NCBI GenBank assembly: GCA_024196135.1
Contig: JAMQCK010000030.1
Coordinates: 1 to 64,000 of the forward strand
Origin: Pleurotus ostreatus/Saccharomyces cerevisiae fusant
Lineage: Eukaryota; Opisthokonta
Reading direction: 5' to 3'
Length of the DNA: 64,000 nucleotides
The notes beneath the pieces are model-generated. The model had not been told where the DNA came from and made no database searches. It saw only the letters and a program-made list of their open reading frames with translations. Both the position numbers and the translations under genes were made by a program. How positions within the stretch are numbered: the stretch's first letter is position 1; each line of letters opens with the position of its first letter. Below are positions 43,176 to 54,943 of the stretch, one piece after another.

Positions 43176-45537
43176 ATGGCGGAAGCCACCCCGACCGCCT
43201 CCCTCACGCGCGTCAACTCCGTCGCGTCGTCCACGGCGACGCATATCCCTCCGCCACCACACCATGCCGTCCCGAGACTCGGCCTCACGCAAGTCGTGTC
43301 CAACGGGCATGGCGAGTCCGCTATCCCAGAAGACAAGGCCCTCGAAGCAGTTGAAAACCTCGACGATAACTGGCAAGACGACCCTGCGAACCCTCGAAAC
43401 TGGGCTCCCGGTCGAAAATGGCTCGCCGCGATCATCGTGTCGTGGTACACCTTCGTCTCGCCGCTGACCTCTTCTGCGATCTCGTCGGGCTTGCCTGAGC
43501 TGGCGATGCGGTATGGAATAACGAATCCGACGGTGGAGGCGTTGTGCATGTCGATTTACTTGTTGTCGATGGCGATTGGTGTGAGTAGGTTGAACATTCG
43601 TACTCGATGTACCGTGGACCGCGCCATGTATTTGGGAGTCTGTTCTGATATACGACCCCGTTTGCTATAGCCTTTGTTCATCGGACCGATTTCTGAGATG
43701 TACGGGCGAACATATGTGAGTTGCACCTTTCTTCTGATCATCCGAACGTTGCCTCAAATTCTTTGCGCGAGTAGGTCTACCACATCACGGCCGTCATCTC
43801 CCTTGCCTTGAATCTTGCGTGCGCCTACGCCCCGACAGCAGGGTCGCTCATCGCTCTGAGATTCCTCAGTGAGTACACTACATGCAACGAAATCTCGAGC
43901 TGACCGTCATATGCACAGGTGGCTTCGCCGGTTCTGCACCAGTAGCTATCGGCCCTGGCTCCATCGGCGACATCTTCAGCGAGCGCGAACGGTCCTCCGC
44001 CATGGCTGCATACTCGCTAGGTAAGCTATCCCTCCTCCTCTCCCCCCTCCCCCATTACTTCCTTTTCCACTTGCCCCCGTCCCACCAACTCTCAACACCT
44101 TAACGCCCACTCACCCTCCCCTAGGCCCCCTCATGGGCCCCATCATCGGGCCCATCTGCTGCGGCTTCATCACAGAGCAGGTCGGCGTCAAGTACGTCTT
44201 CATCTTCATCGCGTGCCTCAATGGGTCGACGCTGGTGCTTGGGGTGCCTTTCCTGCGCGAGACATTCGCGCCGGTGGTGCGGGTGAGGAGGGCGAAGGTT
44301 AGTGGCACGATTTGTTTCCAACGAGGCTTGTGGCACGGTGGCTTAAGGTGGATGGCTGCGGTGAATGCTTGAAGTGGACGACTGCGAGAAGAAAACCCTC
44401 CGCTAACCGGCGTCCTCTCAGGCTACGGGTGAGATTGAGCGCTGGACGGAAGCGCACCCGCTCTTTGCGCACGCGTATATGGATAAGGGACGCGTGCTGT
44501 GGGCGAGCTTGAGTAGGCCGACGGTACTGTTGACGAGGAGCGCGATTTGTGGGTTGTTGTGCTTGTATATGGCTTTGTGGGTGTTTCGTTCTCTTGCCAC
44601 CTTCCCCGCCACTGACGCTGCTCACCCAGCATGTACGGCATCTACTTCCTCATGTTTGCCACCTTCGCCGACTTCTTCCACTCCACCTACGGCTTCTCCA
44701 CCGGCATCGGCGGCCTCGCATACATCGGGCTCGGTGTCGGCTTCCTCATCTCAGCGCTCTTCGGTGCGAAGTTTGGGGACGCGGCCTACCACCACCTCTC
44801 GAAGAAACACAACAATGGCAAGGGCAAGCCGGAGTACCGCGTGCCGGTGCTGATTGTTGGGTCGTTTTTTGTGCCGATTGGGATTTTGTGAGTGTTGGTG
44901 GATGGTTGTGCGACAGAGTGTGTGCTGACGAAGAATGCGTAGTTGGTACGGTTGGTCTGCGCAGGCCAAGATCCATTGGATTATGCCGATTATTGGGTCT
45001 GGGATTTTTGGGTTTGGTACGTGTGTCATGTTGCGTGCCTTGCGCATCTACTGATATTCTCCTACTCAGGTCAAATGACTGCTTTGTGAGTGTTCTCTAT
45101 GCCCGCTAGAAGATAGGACCTGACGCGGTCTACCATCTCAGCCTCCCAATCCAGCTTTATCTCGTCGACACGTTCACGTACGCAGCGAGCGCCGTATCGG
45201 CAGCTACGGTGAGCTGTGTTTAGGCGATAGTTCTTATCATTAACTTACACACAATCGCTTCTAGTTCCTGCGCTCCATGCTTGGCTTCGCCTTTCCTTTG
45301 TTCGGGAAGCAGATGTTCAAGGCGATGGGCATGGGCGGGGCAAATTCATTGCTAGGAGGTTCGTCACGGCTTCATCACTTCATTTACCGTGCTGACTGAC
45401 GACTATACAAAGGCCTTGCGATCCTCCTGGGCATTCCGTTCCCAATATATCTGTGGTTCTACGGCGAGAAGCTGCGGCAGCGGAATCCACTCTCGAGAAC
45501 GACGCCAGCAGAGTTGGAGGCCATGAGGAAGGTCTGA
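43176..45537 (+). CDS. MFS transporter, DHA1-type (12-TM drug:H+ antiporter family), 12 exons, 535 aa
   Basis: Exons: 43176-43580, 43671-43715, 43775-43868, 43919-44020, 44125-44297, 44422-44576, 44630-44887, 44943-45016, 45070-45085, 45142-45208, 45265-45358, 45413-45537. A polar N-terminus of about 85 residues ends in DDPANPRNWAPGRKW, the usual entry to TM1 in fungal DHA1 proteins. Motif A is PLFIGPISEMYGRTY, followed by GSIGDIFSERERSSAMA and GPLMGPIIGPICCGFI of the central helices. A cytosolic loop carries RETFAPVVRVRRAK. It probably exports drugs or polyamines at the plasma membrane; the substrate cannot be assigned. Exon 9 is only 16 nt. Confidence 0.88.
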
Positions 45538-45901
45538 TGGCGAACTTGACGAGTATGAGACGGACTATACGTAGGCAAGAGGATTACGGATTCACCATCT
45601 AGAGCTATAGAGGTACTGAACATAGATTATGAAGACAGTAATACCTTAGACGAGACCTCATGTAGCCATTAGCCACGTCACTTCGCAGAAAATATTCTAG
45701 CGGAAATTTCTGGTGAATTTTCTCTGCCAGAAGAGCTGTTTTCTTTCTTGTGCAAACCGACAGAGCGCCGCTGGGCGCGAAAGTCGAACTTGTGGGTCCA
45801 AGTCGGCGAACGCCGACGGAGCGACAAACACGACCAAGCAGCCACGTTCCGCTGCATCGTGCACGTCGTCGGACTTCGCGTTGAGGACGCGTTTTGCAAT
45901 C
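45538..45901. promoter_or_regulatory. Spacer and promoter of SEC26
   Basis: Contains the MFS 3' end and SEC26 upstream region. No distinct element is seen. Confidence 0.45.
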
Positions 45902-48900
45902 ATGGTCGCCGAGCCCCCCTGCTACACCGTCGTTAATGAGGCGATTGGCGAGTACCCATCTGCGTCGGACCTCCGCAACTCGCTGCAAAAGGGCTCGGAC
46001 GAGGTCAAGATTGACACCTTGAAGAAGATCATAGTATCGACCATCAATGGCAACCCACAGGCGCGTACGCAAGTTCAGCGCGGAGGGGAGGCGCTGACCA
46101 GTAGGTATAGCCGACGCTGTTGATGCCCATCATCCAATATGTGCTGCCCTCGAAGAACAAGCATCTCAAGAAGTTGCTGCACTTCTATTGGGAGGTATGC
46201 CCGAAGTACGACGAGAGCGGCAAGCTCAAGCAGGAGATGATCCTTGTCGTGTGAGTGCCAAAGGATCTGGCGACAGAGAACGTACTCACAATCAACAGCA
46301 ATGCGATCCGGAATGACCTGGTACGCGACGCGTCCGCTCTATGTACGCGCAGGCGCTCACCCACCATCTCAGCAACATCCCAACGAGTACATCCGCGGCG
46401 CGACCCTCCGCTTCCTGCAGAAGATCGCCAAGGACCAAGAACTGCTCGAACCCCTGATCCCCACATGCCGCTCCTGCCTCGAGCACCGGCACTCGTACGT
46501 GCGCAAGAACGCCGTCTTCGCTGTCTACTCCATCTACAATGAGTTCGAGCACCTCATCCCCGATGCCCCCGAGCTCATGTCGACCTTCCTCGTCGCTGAG
46601 TCCGACTCGACGTGCAAGCGCAACGCCTTCGTCTTCCTCGCACACTGCTCAATGCCGAAGGCGGTCGAATACATCCTCAGCATATACGACTCGATTCCTT
46701 CGCTGGACGAAGCACTGCAGATGGCCATCATTGAGGTTATTCGATTGGACTGCAAGTCAGAGTCAGCACATAGGGTGAGTTCTACATCTGCGAGAGATTG
46801 TTCGATTGCTCAACGCCTGCTAGTCTCGTTACATTAGATGTATATTTGAGCTGCTCAACGTTTCATCACACGCCGTCAAGTACGAAGCTGCTACGACCCT
46901 CACGACTCTCACCCAGAACCCTGCTGCGATCAAAGGTGCGAGCGTCGGAGGCAGAGATCTTCTACATTACTGACTTTACCTGTAGCTGCGGCCTCCTGCC
47001 TTGTAAACCTCATCGTGAAGGAGTCCGACAACAATGTCAAGCTCATCGTGCTCGACCGCCTCAACAACCTCCGCGCACGACATGGACATGTTCTTGACGG
47101 CCTGGTCATGGACGTTCTACCAGTCCTCTCGAGCAGGTGTGTCGCCTTCGAAATTTGAGCTGGGATAAATGCTCACGTATCCTTGTAGCACCGATATCGA
47201 AGTCCGCCGCAAAGCCATGAGCATCATCCTGAGCATGACTTCGAGCCGCAATGTCGAGGAGGTGGTCATGTACCTGAAGAAGCAGCTGCAGAAGACGCAG
47301 GAGGTCGACTTTGAGAAGGTAAAGCAATCCGATCTCTCCTTTTTGTCCCGTTGTTCACACCTCTACGATGTAGGCTCCCGAATACCGCCAACTTCTCATC
47401 CAGTCCATCCACGTCACCGCCATCAAATTCTCCGAGGTCGCCGCCAGCGTCGTGCACTCGCTCATGGACTTCCTCGGTGACACTAACAACCCCTCCGCGC
47501 TCGACGTCGTCGCCTTCGTGCGCGAAGTCGTCGAGAAATTCCCCGCGCTCCGCCCCTCCATCACCACGCACCTCGTCTCGACGCTCCCGAGCATCAAGTC
47601 CGGCAAGGTCTTCCGCGGCGTGCTCTGGATTCTCGGCGAGTACGTCGCGGAGGTGGCGGACATCCAGGCGACGATGCAGGAGGTGAGGAAGGTGCTGGGC
47701 GAGATCCCGATTTTGGCGTCGGAGCAGCGCGCGGTGGATGAGGCGGCAGGGACGGTGGAGGCGGACCGCGGGGAGGACGCGGAGGAGGGTGTGAAGACGT
47801 CGACGAGGCCAAAGGTGTTGGCGGATGGGACTTATGCCACGGAGACGGCCTATTCAACCGCTGGACCTTCCAGCGTACAGAGTACGAAGTCAAAGCCGCC
47901 GTTGAGAGGTAGGCAACTTGCCTATTCATCTCTAGCTACTGTAATGCTGACTGTATGCTCTAGCTCTCATCCTCGGCGGTGATTTCTTCACCGGCGCCGT
48001 ACTCGCTGTGGCGCTCACCAAGCTCGTCTTGCGCTTCTCCGAGCTGAGCGAGGACAAGGATGCGCTCAACGGCTTGCGCGCCGAGGTACGTCCTGCCTTT
48101 CCAACTCACTGTATGCGCCGCATGCTAACAATCCTCAGGCGATGCTCATCATGACCTCCGTCATCCGCGTTGGGCAGTCCAAATTTGTGACCGTGCAGAT
48201 CGACGAGGACTCGAACGAGCGCATCATGCAGTGCATCCAGACCCTCAGCGAGCTTGAGGACGAGAAAGCCGTGCACGACATCTTCCTCCGCGACTCTCAG
48301 ACGGCTTACACGCGCATGCTGGGTGCGCAGGAGGTATGTGTGATTGTGTTATAGTTGTCTTCCGTCGTGGCTGAACGCAGACCATTCAGAAACGCGCAGC
48401 TGAAACGAAGGCGGCGGAGTCGGCGAAGCCTGCGGTGGTGCAGGTAGACGACCTGATCACCTTCAGTCAGTTCTCGAAGAAGGCAGCGGATGATATCATC
48501 GACGTATGTGACATTCTGGTGTGGGACGTTGAGGCGTGCTCATCTTGTGTAGGACGACGAAGATGTCATACGGGCGACCGGTGCGGGCGATGTCCCGGAG
48601 GACTTCATCTCGAATCTCAGCAGGATATCGCAGCTTACCGGTGCGTCGCTTAGATGATCTGCAGAAATTCGTGGCTGACTGACGTTCGTAGGCTTCTCCG
48701 ATCCCATATATGCTGAGGCATATGTCAAGATGCATGGGTTCGACATCATACTCGGTGAGTAGTCACCCTTTGCACTGCGCCAGCAATGAGCTGACGATCA
48801 TGGTGCTAGACGTCCTCTTGGTCAACCAGACCGCCAACACGCTGCAGAACCTCTGTCTCGACTTCGCGACTCTTGGTGACCTCAAGATCGTCGAGCGACC

Positions 48901-49654
48901 TGCGGTGTACACCATCGGCCCGCATGGCTTCCAGAGCATCAAGGCGACTATCAAGGTATACCTACGCGCCTGTATTTTGACGAGGTGCAGAAGTGACAAC
49001 ATTGTTAGGTCTCTTCGACAGAAACCGGTGTGATCTTCGGTAGCATCCTCTGGGAGGGCCCGAACTTGGCCGAGTCGTGCGTGATCCTGAATGACATCCA
49101 CATCGACATCATGGACTACATCAAGCCTGCGTACTGCAACGAAGCTCAGGTACAGTCTTCTCCTCTCGATGCGCTGCATAGTTATCTGACGCGCTTCCGC
49201 TAGTTCCGTAGCATGTGGACCGAGTTCGAGTGGGAGAACCGCGTCAACGTCGGGAACTCGACCATGTCGTGCGTCGGCTCGCCACTTCAACGATTATAAC
49301 CTGACTTACGCTCTTCTTAGTGACCCACGCGACTACCTCCAGCTCGTCATGAAGGCAACGAACATGTCGTGTCTGACGCCCGAAGGCGCCTTATCCGGCG
49401 ACTGCGACTTCCTTTCCGCCAACATGTACGCGAGGAGCCTCTTCGGCGAGGACGCACTCGCGAACTTGAGCGTCGAGCGGACGGAGAACGGGACGATCAC
49501 GGGTCATGTGCGGATACGCAGCAAGACGCAGGGCATTGCGTTGTCGTTGGGGGATCGTATAACGATGGGTGAGTAGCTGATCTCGTCTAGCTGTCAGGAA
49601 CTTCGCTGATATGCCATTCTAGCACAAAAAGATAGCAAGCCGATTGCGGCTTAG
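45902..49654 (+). CDS. sec26: Coatomer beta subunit (beta-COP, Sec26), 18 exons, about 957 aa
   Basis: Exons: 45902-46060, 46111-46250, 46299-46320, 46373-46774, 46824-46935, 46986-47136, 47189-47318, 47374-47908, 47964-48085, 48139-48333, 48381-48503, 48553-48640, 48692-48754, 48810-48955, 49009-49149, 49204-49268, 49321-49568, 49623-49654. The N-terminal adaptin-like helical repeats ([54 protein letters not shown]) and the C-terminal appendage ([34 protein letters not shown]) match beta-COP, and the length is normal. The protein is part of the COPI coat for Golgi-to-ER retrograde transport. Frame and homology place the first intron at 46061-46110 with a GC donor (CAG|GCGCGT) instead of GT. 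Confidence 0.93.
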
Positions 49655-50745
49655 AATACATGATTGTTGTGTGTATTTATCCCGAGGATTCGAAGCTCTA
49701 TGGACGGTCGTATTTTTTCCCGGCGTGCCAGCCCGTTGGGGCGCCAACTCCTATCATGAGCAGATCATAACGAGCATGTGTGAGTACGGTGTAGTGATTC
49801 GTCTTGCCCGCGGGCTATGCTGAAGGACGAGATACTGGCCTCGGGCAAAAAAAACACAACGCCGTGTGGTGAGGCGTATCAAAGGCTGATTCGAACTCGC
49901 CGCCTCGCCATCGGAAGATCCGAACTGCCAGCTTAGAGCGCAAACCACTTATCCACCGTCCCTCGCCACGCGCGAACGCATGCACAACTCATATCTGCAT
50001 TATGCTTTTACGTAGCGCTAAGCTCATCTCAAGCCGTCTCGACTTTCCGAATTTGATCAGTCTTTCTCAGGTCATGTCGCGCACGGGACCAAGGAAGCTT
50101 GATCAAGCCAGAACATATGCATCCTTTACTCGTGCTGCAACCTCGTGAGAAAACCTGTCCACTTCACGTTTGTTTCCTCCTTCCACCAGCACTGCGCGCG
50201 CCAGCCTTAATTGCATCTTCATGCGGTACTTGATGCCGTAGTTGGTATGGCAGTATCAGTCGGGAACTACAGATGTGAATGTCGATGCCTCATTGGGAGG
50301 ATGGATGTCGACATCTTGCATGTAATAACGTGCCAAAACCTCGCAGGTCCTTGTGCAAAAGCTGGCTCAGTCTGGCATCTCGTCTCTGGATGACGGAACA
50401 GGTTAGGCGCAGCAAATGCTACGTGCTCGTGTCTGCACAGCTACCTGTGGGCAATGGATTTCACTTCAGCATTTACAACGAATATCTCGACCCGCTCCCA
50501 GCTGTAGCTGGCAGCCTGCGATCGTTACGCAGTCAATTGGCGATCTCCCTGCAAACCCTCTGACATAGACTCCACCATTTCTCAGCCCAGGAGTACTGAA
50601 CCCAGCCTGCTACGTTAGCGTGTCCTTCGCCACGTCTCAGTGGAGCTGCCACTCAAGCGTCGAGGAACGTTATAAGGGAACGCGAATACTCTACCTAGAG
50701 GCCCGCTAGCAAATCTCGCGGCTGCAACAGACTTGCTTGCCCAAT
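49655..50745. other. Intergenic; promoter of oxalate gene 1 at the right end
   Basis: No protein gene is seen. A tRNA-like repeat lies at 49845-49967. TTATAAGG at 50670 is 75 nt before the next ATG and is a likely TATA box. Confidence 0.5.
49845..49967 (-). repeat. tRNA-derived Pol III repeat (SINE-like)
   Basis: On the minus strand, GGTGGATAAGTGG resembles a tRNA A box and GAGTTCGAATC a B box about 52 nt later, with TTTTTTTT (Pol III terminator) near 49848-49855. No proper cloverleaf forms, so a tRNA gene is unlikely. Confidence 0.45.
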
Positions 50746-53281
50746 ATGCGCCACGCCCTGGCTTTGGCGCTTGTGAGCGCACTCGTGTCGGCTGCCCCTC
50801 GCCCTGCACACAACCGACGACGGGACTCGCCTTCTTCCACGGCAACATCCTCATTGCAAGCGTCAGACACCTCCGTCGCTACTGAGATTGATGCATCCTC
50901 CTCCCTCTCGGCGTCTCTTGTCAGCCTTTCCGATGCTCTGGCTTCAGCGACCGACCTCTCATCACAATCGTTCGTGAGCGAATCGCCATCAACGGCCAGT
51001 CCACCTTCCCAGGCGGCATCATCTGCAGCACCATCCGACGCCGGCGTAACATACGGGAACTACTCTGGCTCTGCGTCCACAGAGCCAGGCTCAGCCGATG
51101 CCTCGTCCTCAACGCCCGCTCCAAGCTCGTCCGGCTTTAACGGCTCGATCGTACCAGTGACAGCTACCGTGGACCCCGTCAAGGGTGTAAGTGATTTGCT
51201 CCGTATCATAGACTCAAAACTGATCATGCACTACGGAAAGGACCCCGATGGACCCGCATTCAGCATCGAAACAGGACCCGCGCAGCCCGTGAGGGGCGGC
51301 AAAGGCGGTACGTCGTCATCGTGCTCGATGCGTATCCAGTACAACCTGTCTAAGCTCATTTCCCAACAGCCCCCTTCTCGGGTCCAACGAATGAGAAGAC
51401 CGACCAGCAGAATCCGGACTTCCTAGGTAAGCCGCTCGCCTCCCTTGATTGGCAACTCGATTTATATACTTCCAGCCCCTCCAAGCACGGACTTTGGCTT
51501 CATTGGCAGCGCCAAATGGTCGATGTCGCTCGGGCCGATGCGCCTCCTCGCCGGAGGCTGGGTGCGTCAAGAAGACGAGACGGTGATGCCCTTAGCCGAT
51601 GGTGCGTTCTGCTTCTGCATTTATGGCACCAGATTCATGTTCTAATGGTGTCCGACGGTGTTTCCGCTCCGCAGAGATGGCAGGCGCTGTCAGTAAGTAT
51701 CTGCGCTAGCAGTTAACACCCAGAAACCATGCTGACGACTCGACCCAGTCCACCTCGAGCCAGGCGCTATCCGCGAGCTCCATTGGCATAGTATCGCCGA
51801 ATGGGTCTACGTTATCAATGTGAGTCTTTGCGCTCCATACGACGAAATCAACGCATTTCCTGACTTGCCGCGCAGGGCTCGACCCAAATTTCCGCGGTAG
51901 ACACGCAAGGCCGCAACACGTTTGGCACTGCCGTAGGTTTCTCTGGTGCGCCGTCGCTCAATCCTACGCTAACCACTTTGCATCGCGTAGAATACCGGCG
52001 ACCTTTGGTACTTCCCGCCCGGCATAGGTCATCACCTTCAGGCAACGTGCGTTGTCATCTTGAACGCCGGATGCAAGCGCCTCTTGATGACGCTATTCGC
52101 AGTGGCGATGCGCCCTCTGAGTTCGTGCTTATCTTCAAGACCGGCCTCTTCGACGCATCGAAGACGTTCTTGGTCACGGACTGTATTTATCGCCCTCTCG
52201 TATCTGCATTCCATGCTGACTTCGATAATTAGGGCTCGCTCACGTTCCTTTTGGCGTCCTTCAGAAGAACTTCGGCGTCGAAGGGACGGATAAATTCTCT
52301 AAAATACCGTCTGAGGAGCTCTATATCTTCCGTACGTTCAAGACTTTTCTCCCAACCCGCGCCTGCTGACAAGCATCCTCCGCAGCTGGCGAAGGTACGT
52401 CTGCCACTCATCAAACACCGTCGAAGACACCAAGTTCCAACCTTCCCCCTCTAGCCCCCGCGCCTGACGGCGCTTCCCTCCCGGATGCCCCGCAAGGCAA
52501 GATTCCGAATGAGTTTGTCTTTGCCATGTCGCAGATGGAGCCTGAGCGCTTCGACGGCGGCACGGTGAAGGTCGCCGACTCGTCCAACTTCCCCGCGTCG
52601 AAGGAGATTGCCGCTGCTGAAGTAACGCTGGAGCCGGGGGCGATGCGTGAGCTGCATTGGCATACGACGGCGGACGAGTGGACGTTCTTCATGTGAGTGG
52701 TTAGTGAGTTCTATGTGCTGACGCTCACGCTGATAACACGATGCAGTGAGGGCAATTGTCGCATGTCGATATTCAACTCTAACGGGGCGCGCACGTTCAA
52801 CTACGAGCCTGGAGATGTGGGATATGTGCCGATCTCGATGGGTGAGTATAGGGCGTGGTGCTGTACTACTCTGCTCATGCGCATCGCCAGGCCACTACGT
52901 GGAGAACATCGGCAACACGGCGGCGCGGTTCCTCGAGATAACGGACTCTGGTGCGTCCGCGTGGCGCGTTCTCCGCAACTCAAAGGGTGTGAAGCTAAGT
53001 TGCCCTCCTCCCCTCGCAGCTGAATTCGAGGACATCAGCCTGACGTGCGTCTTACGCTTGATAACATCACTGCATTGCTGACTAACTCATTCTGTATCCC
53101 CCACCCTCCGCCCTTTCCCAAATCGCTGACACGCTCTCCCACCCCTCCCAGCCAATGGCTCGCCCTGACCCCGCCAGAGATCGTCAAGGCGCATCTCGGA
53201 ATTGATGACGAGACAGTCCAAGGATTGTCCCAGACGAAGAACAGGGTCGTGCCTGGGCGTGCTGCCAGCGATGCGCTGTGA
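50746..53281 (+). CDS. Secreted bicupin oxalate decarboxylase/oxidase 1, 16 exons, about 542 aa
   Basis: Exons: 50746-51186, 51241-51307, 51370-51426, 51476-51601, 51675-51692, 51749-51819, 51876-51932, 51991-52046, 52103-52182, 52233-52331, 52386-52394, 52455-52692, 52747-52841, 52891-52950, 53020-53044, 53152-53281. A signal peptide (MRHALALALVSALVSAAPRP) is followed by a ~110-residue Ser/Thr/Ala linker. Two cupin domains each carry the Mn site: GAIRELHWHSIAEW with GIGHHLQ, then GAMRELHWHTTADEW with MGHYVENIG. The family splits oxalate to CO2 and formate (decarboxylase) or oxidises it to CO2 and H2O2 (oxidase). The active-site lid reads DASK where the decarboxylase has SENS, which resembles the fungal bicupin oxidase. 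The paralogue at 54944 is in tandem. Exon 11 is 9 nt. Confidence 0.9.
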
Positions 53282-54943
53282 GAAGCGATTCGCGGACCTG
53301 GTCATCGCGGTATGTAGCGCTCGTGGGAGTGATGCGCCAGGGCTCACGGAGGTGACATGATAGTGCTCATGAGAGCGACACGCTACGCCTCATATCATGA
53401 CAGTCGACGTTGACTAGACCGTGCATGCAGACGAACATGTGCTGGCCTCAATGGCGTGGGTGCCGGTGGTCACTCGCCCGGACATACTCTACACTTGGAT
53501 GGACATCATGTACGGTATTGTCTCTTCTCTTTTCTCCTTAGTACTTAGCGGACATGCAAAACACTCAAATATCGTGGGCGTTCTACGTGACATCGCGTGC
53601 TTCTTCCCTTTTACCGTGCGTGCTTCCTACCCAATATCGGGAGATTTCAGGTTGCAGTCAGTATCGTGGGCGCTCAACCCAATATTGGTGCACCGAGGGC
53701 TTTGCGATAGGACCAAAATCAGAGCGAAACAGCGTGCTGAATGCCTTCCTTGAGCAGCTGGACCGAGTGGCATGAGGTGCGTGAATGTCGGTACCGAGGG
53801 CGAATCCATCAGCTGTCACGAAATAATATTATGTATGCGTATATTCACTAGGAGTGGGATTCCAAATAGACTTGTCTAAGGACTGAGCAAAATCAAAGCA
53901 GAAGGCTACAGGATATGACCGAGTCGAGGGTCTGATAGGTTCTGACATGTTGGACCTAAGAAGCAGGCTTACAGATTGGTAGCGAGAATCCTGGATAGAG
54001 GCAAATTTGCTAGGCTGAAGTGACCTATGAGCGTCAGTTCACGCGAAGATGTACCCGTGTCCCGGAGAAGGCGATCTCGCCCTCTGATCAGTGAACGTGC
54101 CGCATGGCTTATACGAATCCCCTCACCGTCAGACTGGCGCGCAGAGCGGCCGTGGGCTAGCGCACGCAATGTAGTCCACTCACCTGCCAGCTACCGCTTC
54201 TTCTCCACAAGGTAAGATACAGCGACCGAATAGTATCGTGAGTGGGAACCCATGGCGTGCTTTTAGCAGCATCTCCGCCCGAGCCATGTTCAGTACCGAA
54301 TTATTGTTCTGGAATCGAGGCATACATAGAGCGCCACTTTTCATTGGCTAAGGTGGACAGGGAAGAGTAGCACCGCTGAGTAGATGCATGCAGAAGTCTG
54401 GACGACGGCGCTACTGGCCAACGAAGCACGGACGCCCGTGGGAAGGCTGAAGTTCAACCGTGGGAAGCAGGGATTGTTCCCACGATTTGTTGAACGCTCT
54501 TCCATGACTGAACTTGCGATTTTCGACCGTACTCTCATCGAGCCATCCGCGAGTCTCGGTATCGAGGCCAGCCCCTAGCCAAGATAACTTGACGTATGCC
54601 AGCATAGACCTAGTGGAATGAAGCCGCACGCTTCCCGGGAGTCGCGAGTCGTATGAGCTGTGGCGAGATACACGGCTGCATTGCTGCGTCAGCTGGGTCT
54701 GTCACCCGTGGTTCGGGTCTTCAATGACTTCCATCTCCCACATCGGTGTAACCAGATTGACACGGATGTGCGTACCTGACTAAAGAAGGTACGTTCATGC
54801 TGTGGTCGAATACGACAACGTATACCGCCAGTTGGCCGAATACTCGCACAGCACCCATCTTCGCAACTATATAAGATGCAGGCTTGACGGTCTATACTTC
54901 CTCAGGCGACTCCTCCGCTTCAGCTCCCTCCACGGCATCGACC
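53282..54943. other. Intergenic between the oxalate genes; promoter of gene 2 at the right end
   Basis: No gene or repeat is recognised in 1.66 kb. TATATAAG at 54868 lies 76 nt before the ATG of the second oxalate gene and is a likely TATA box. Confidence 0.5.
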
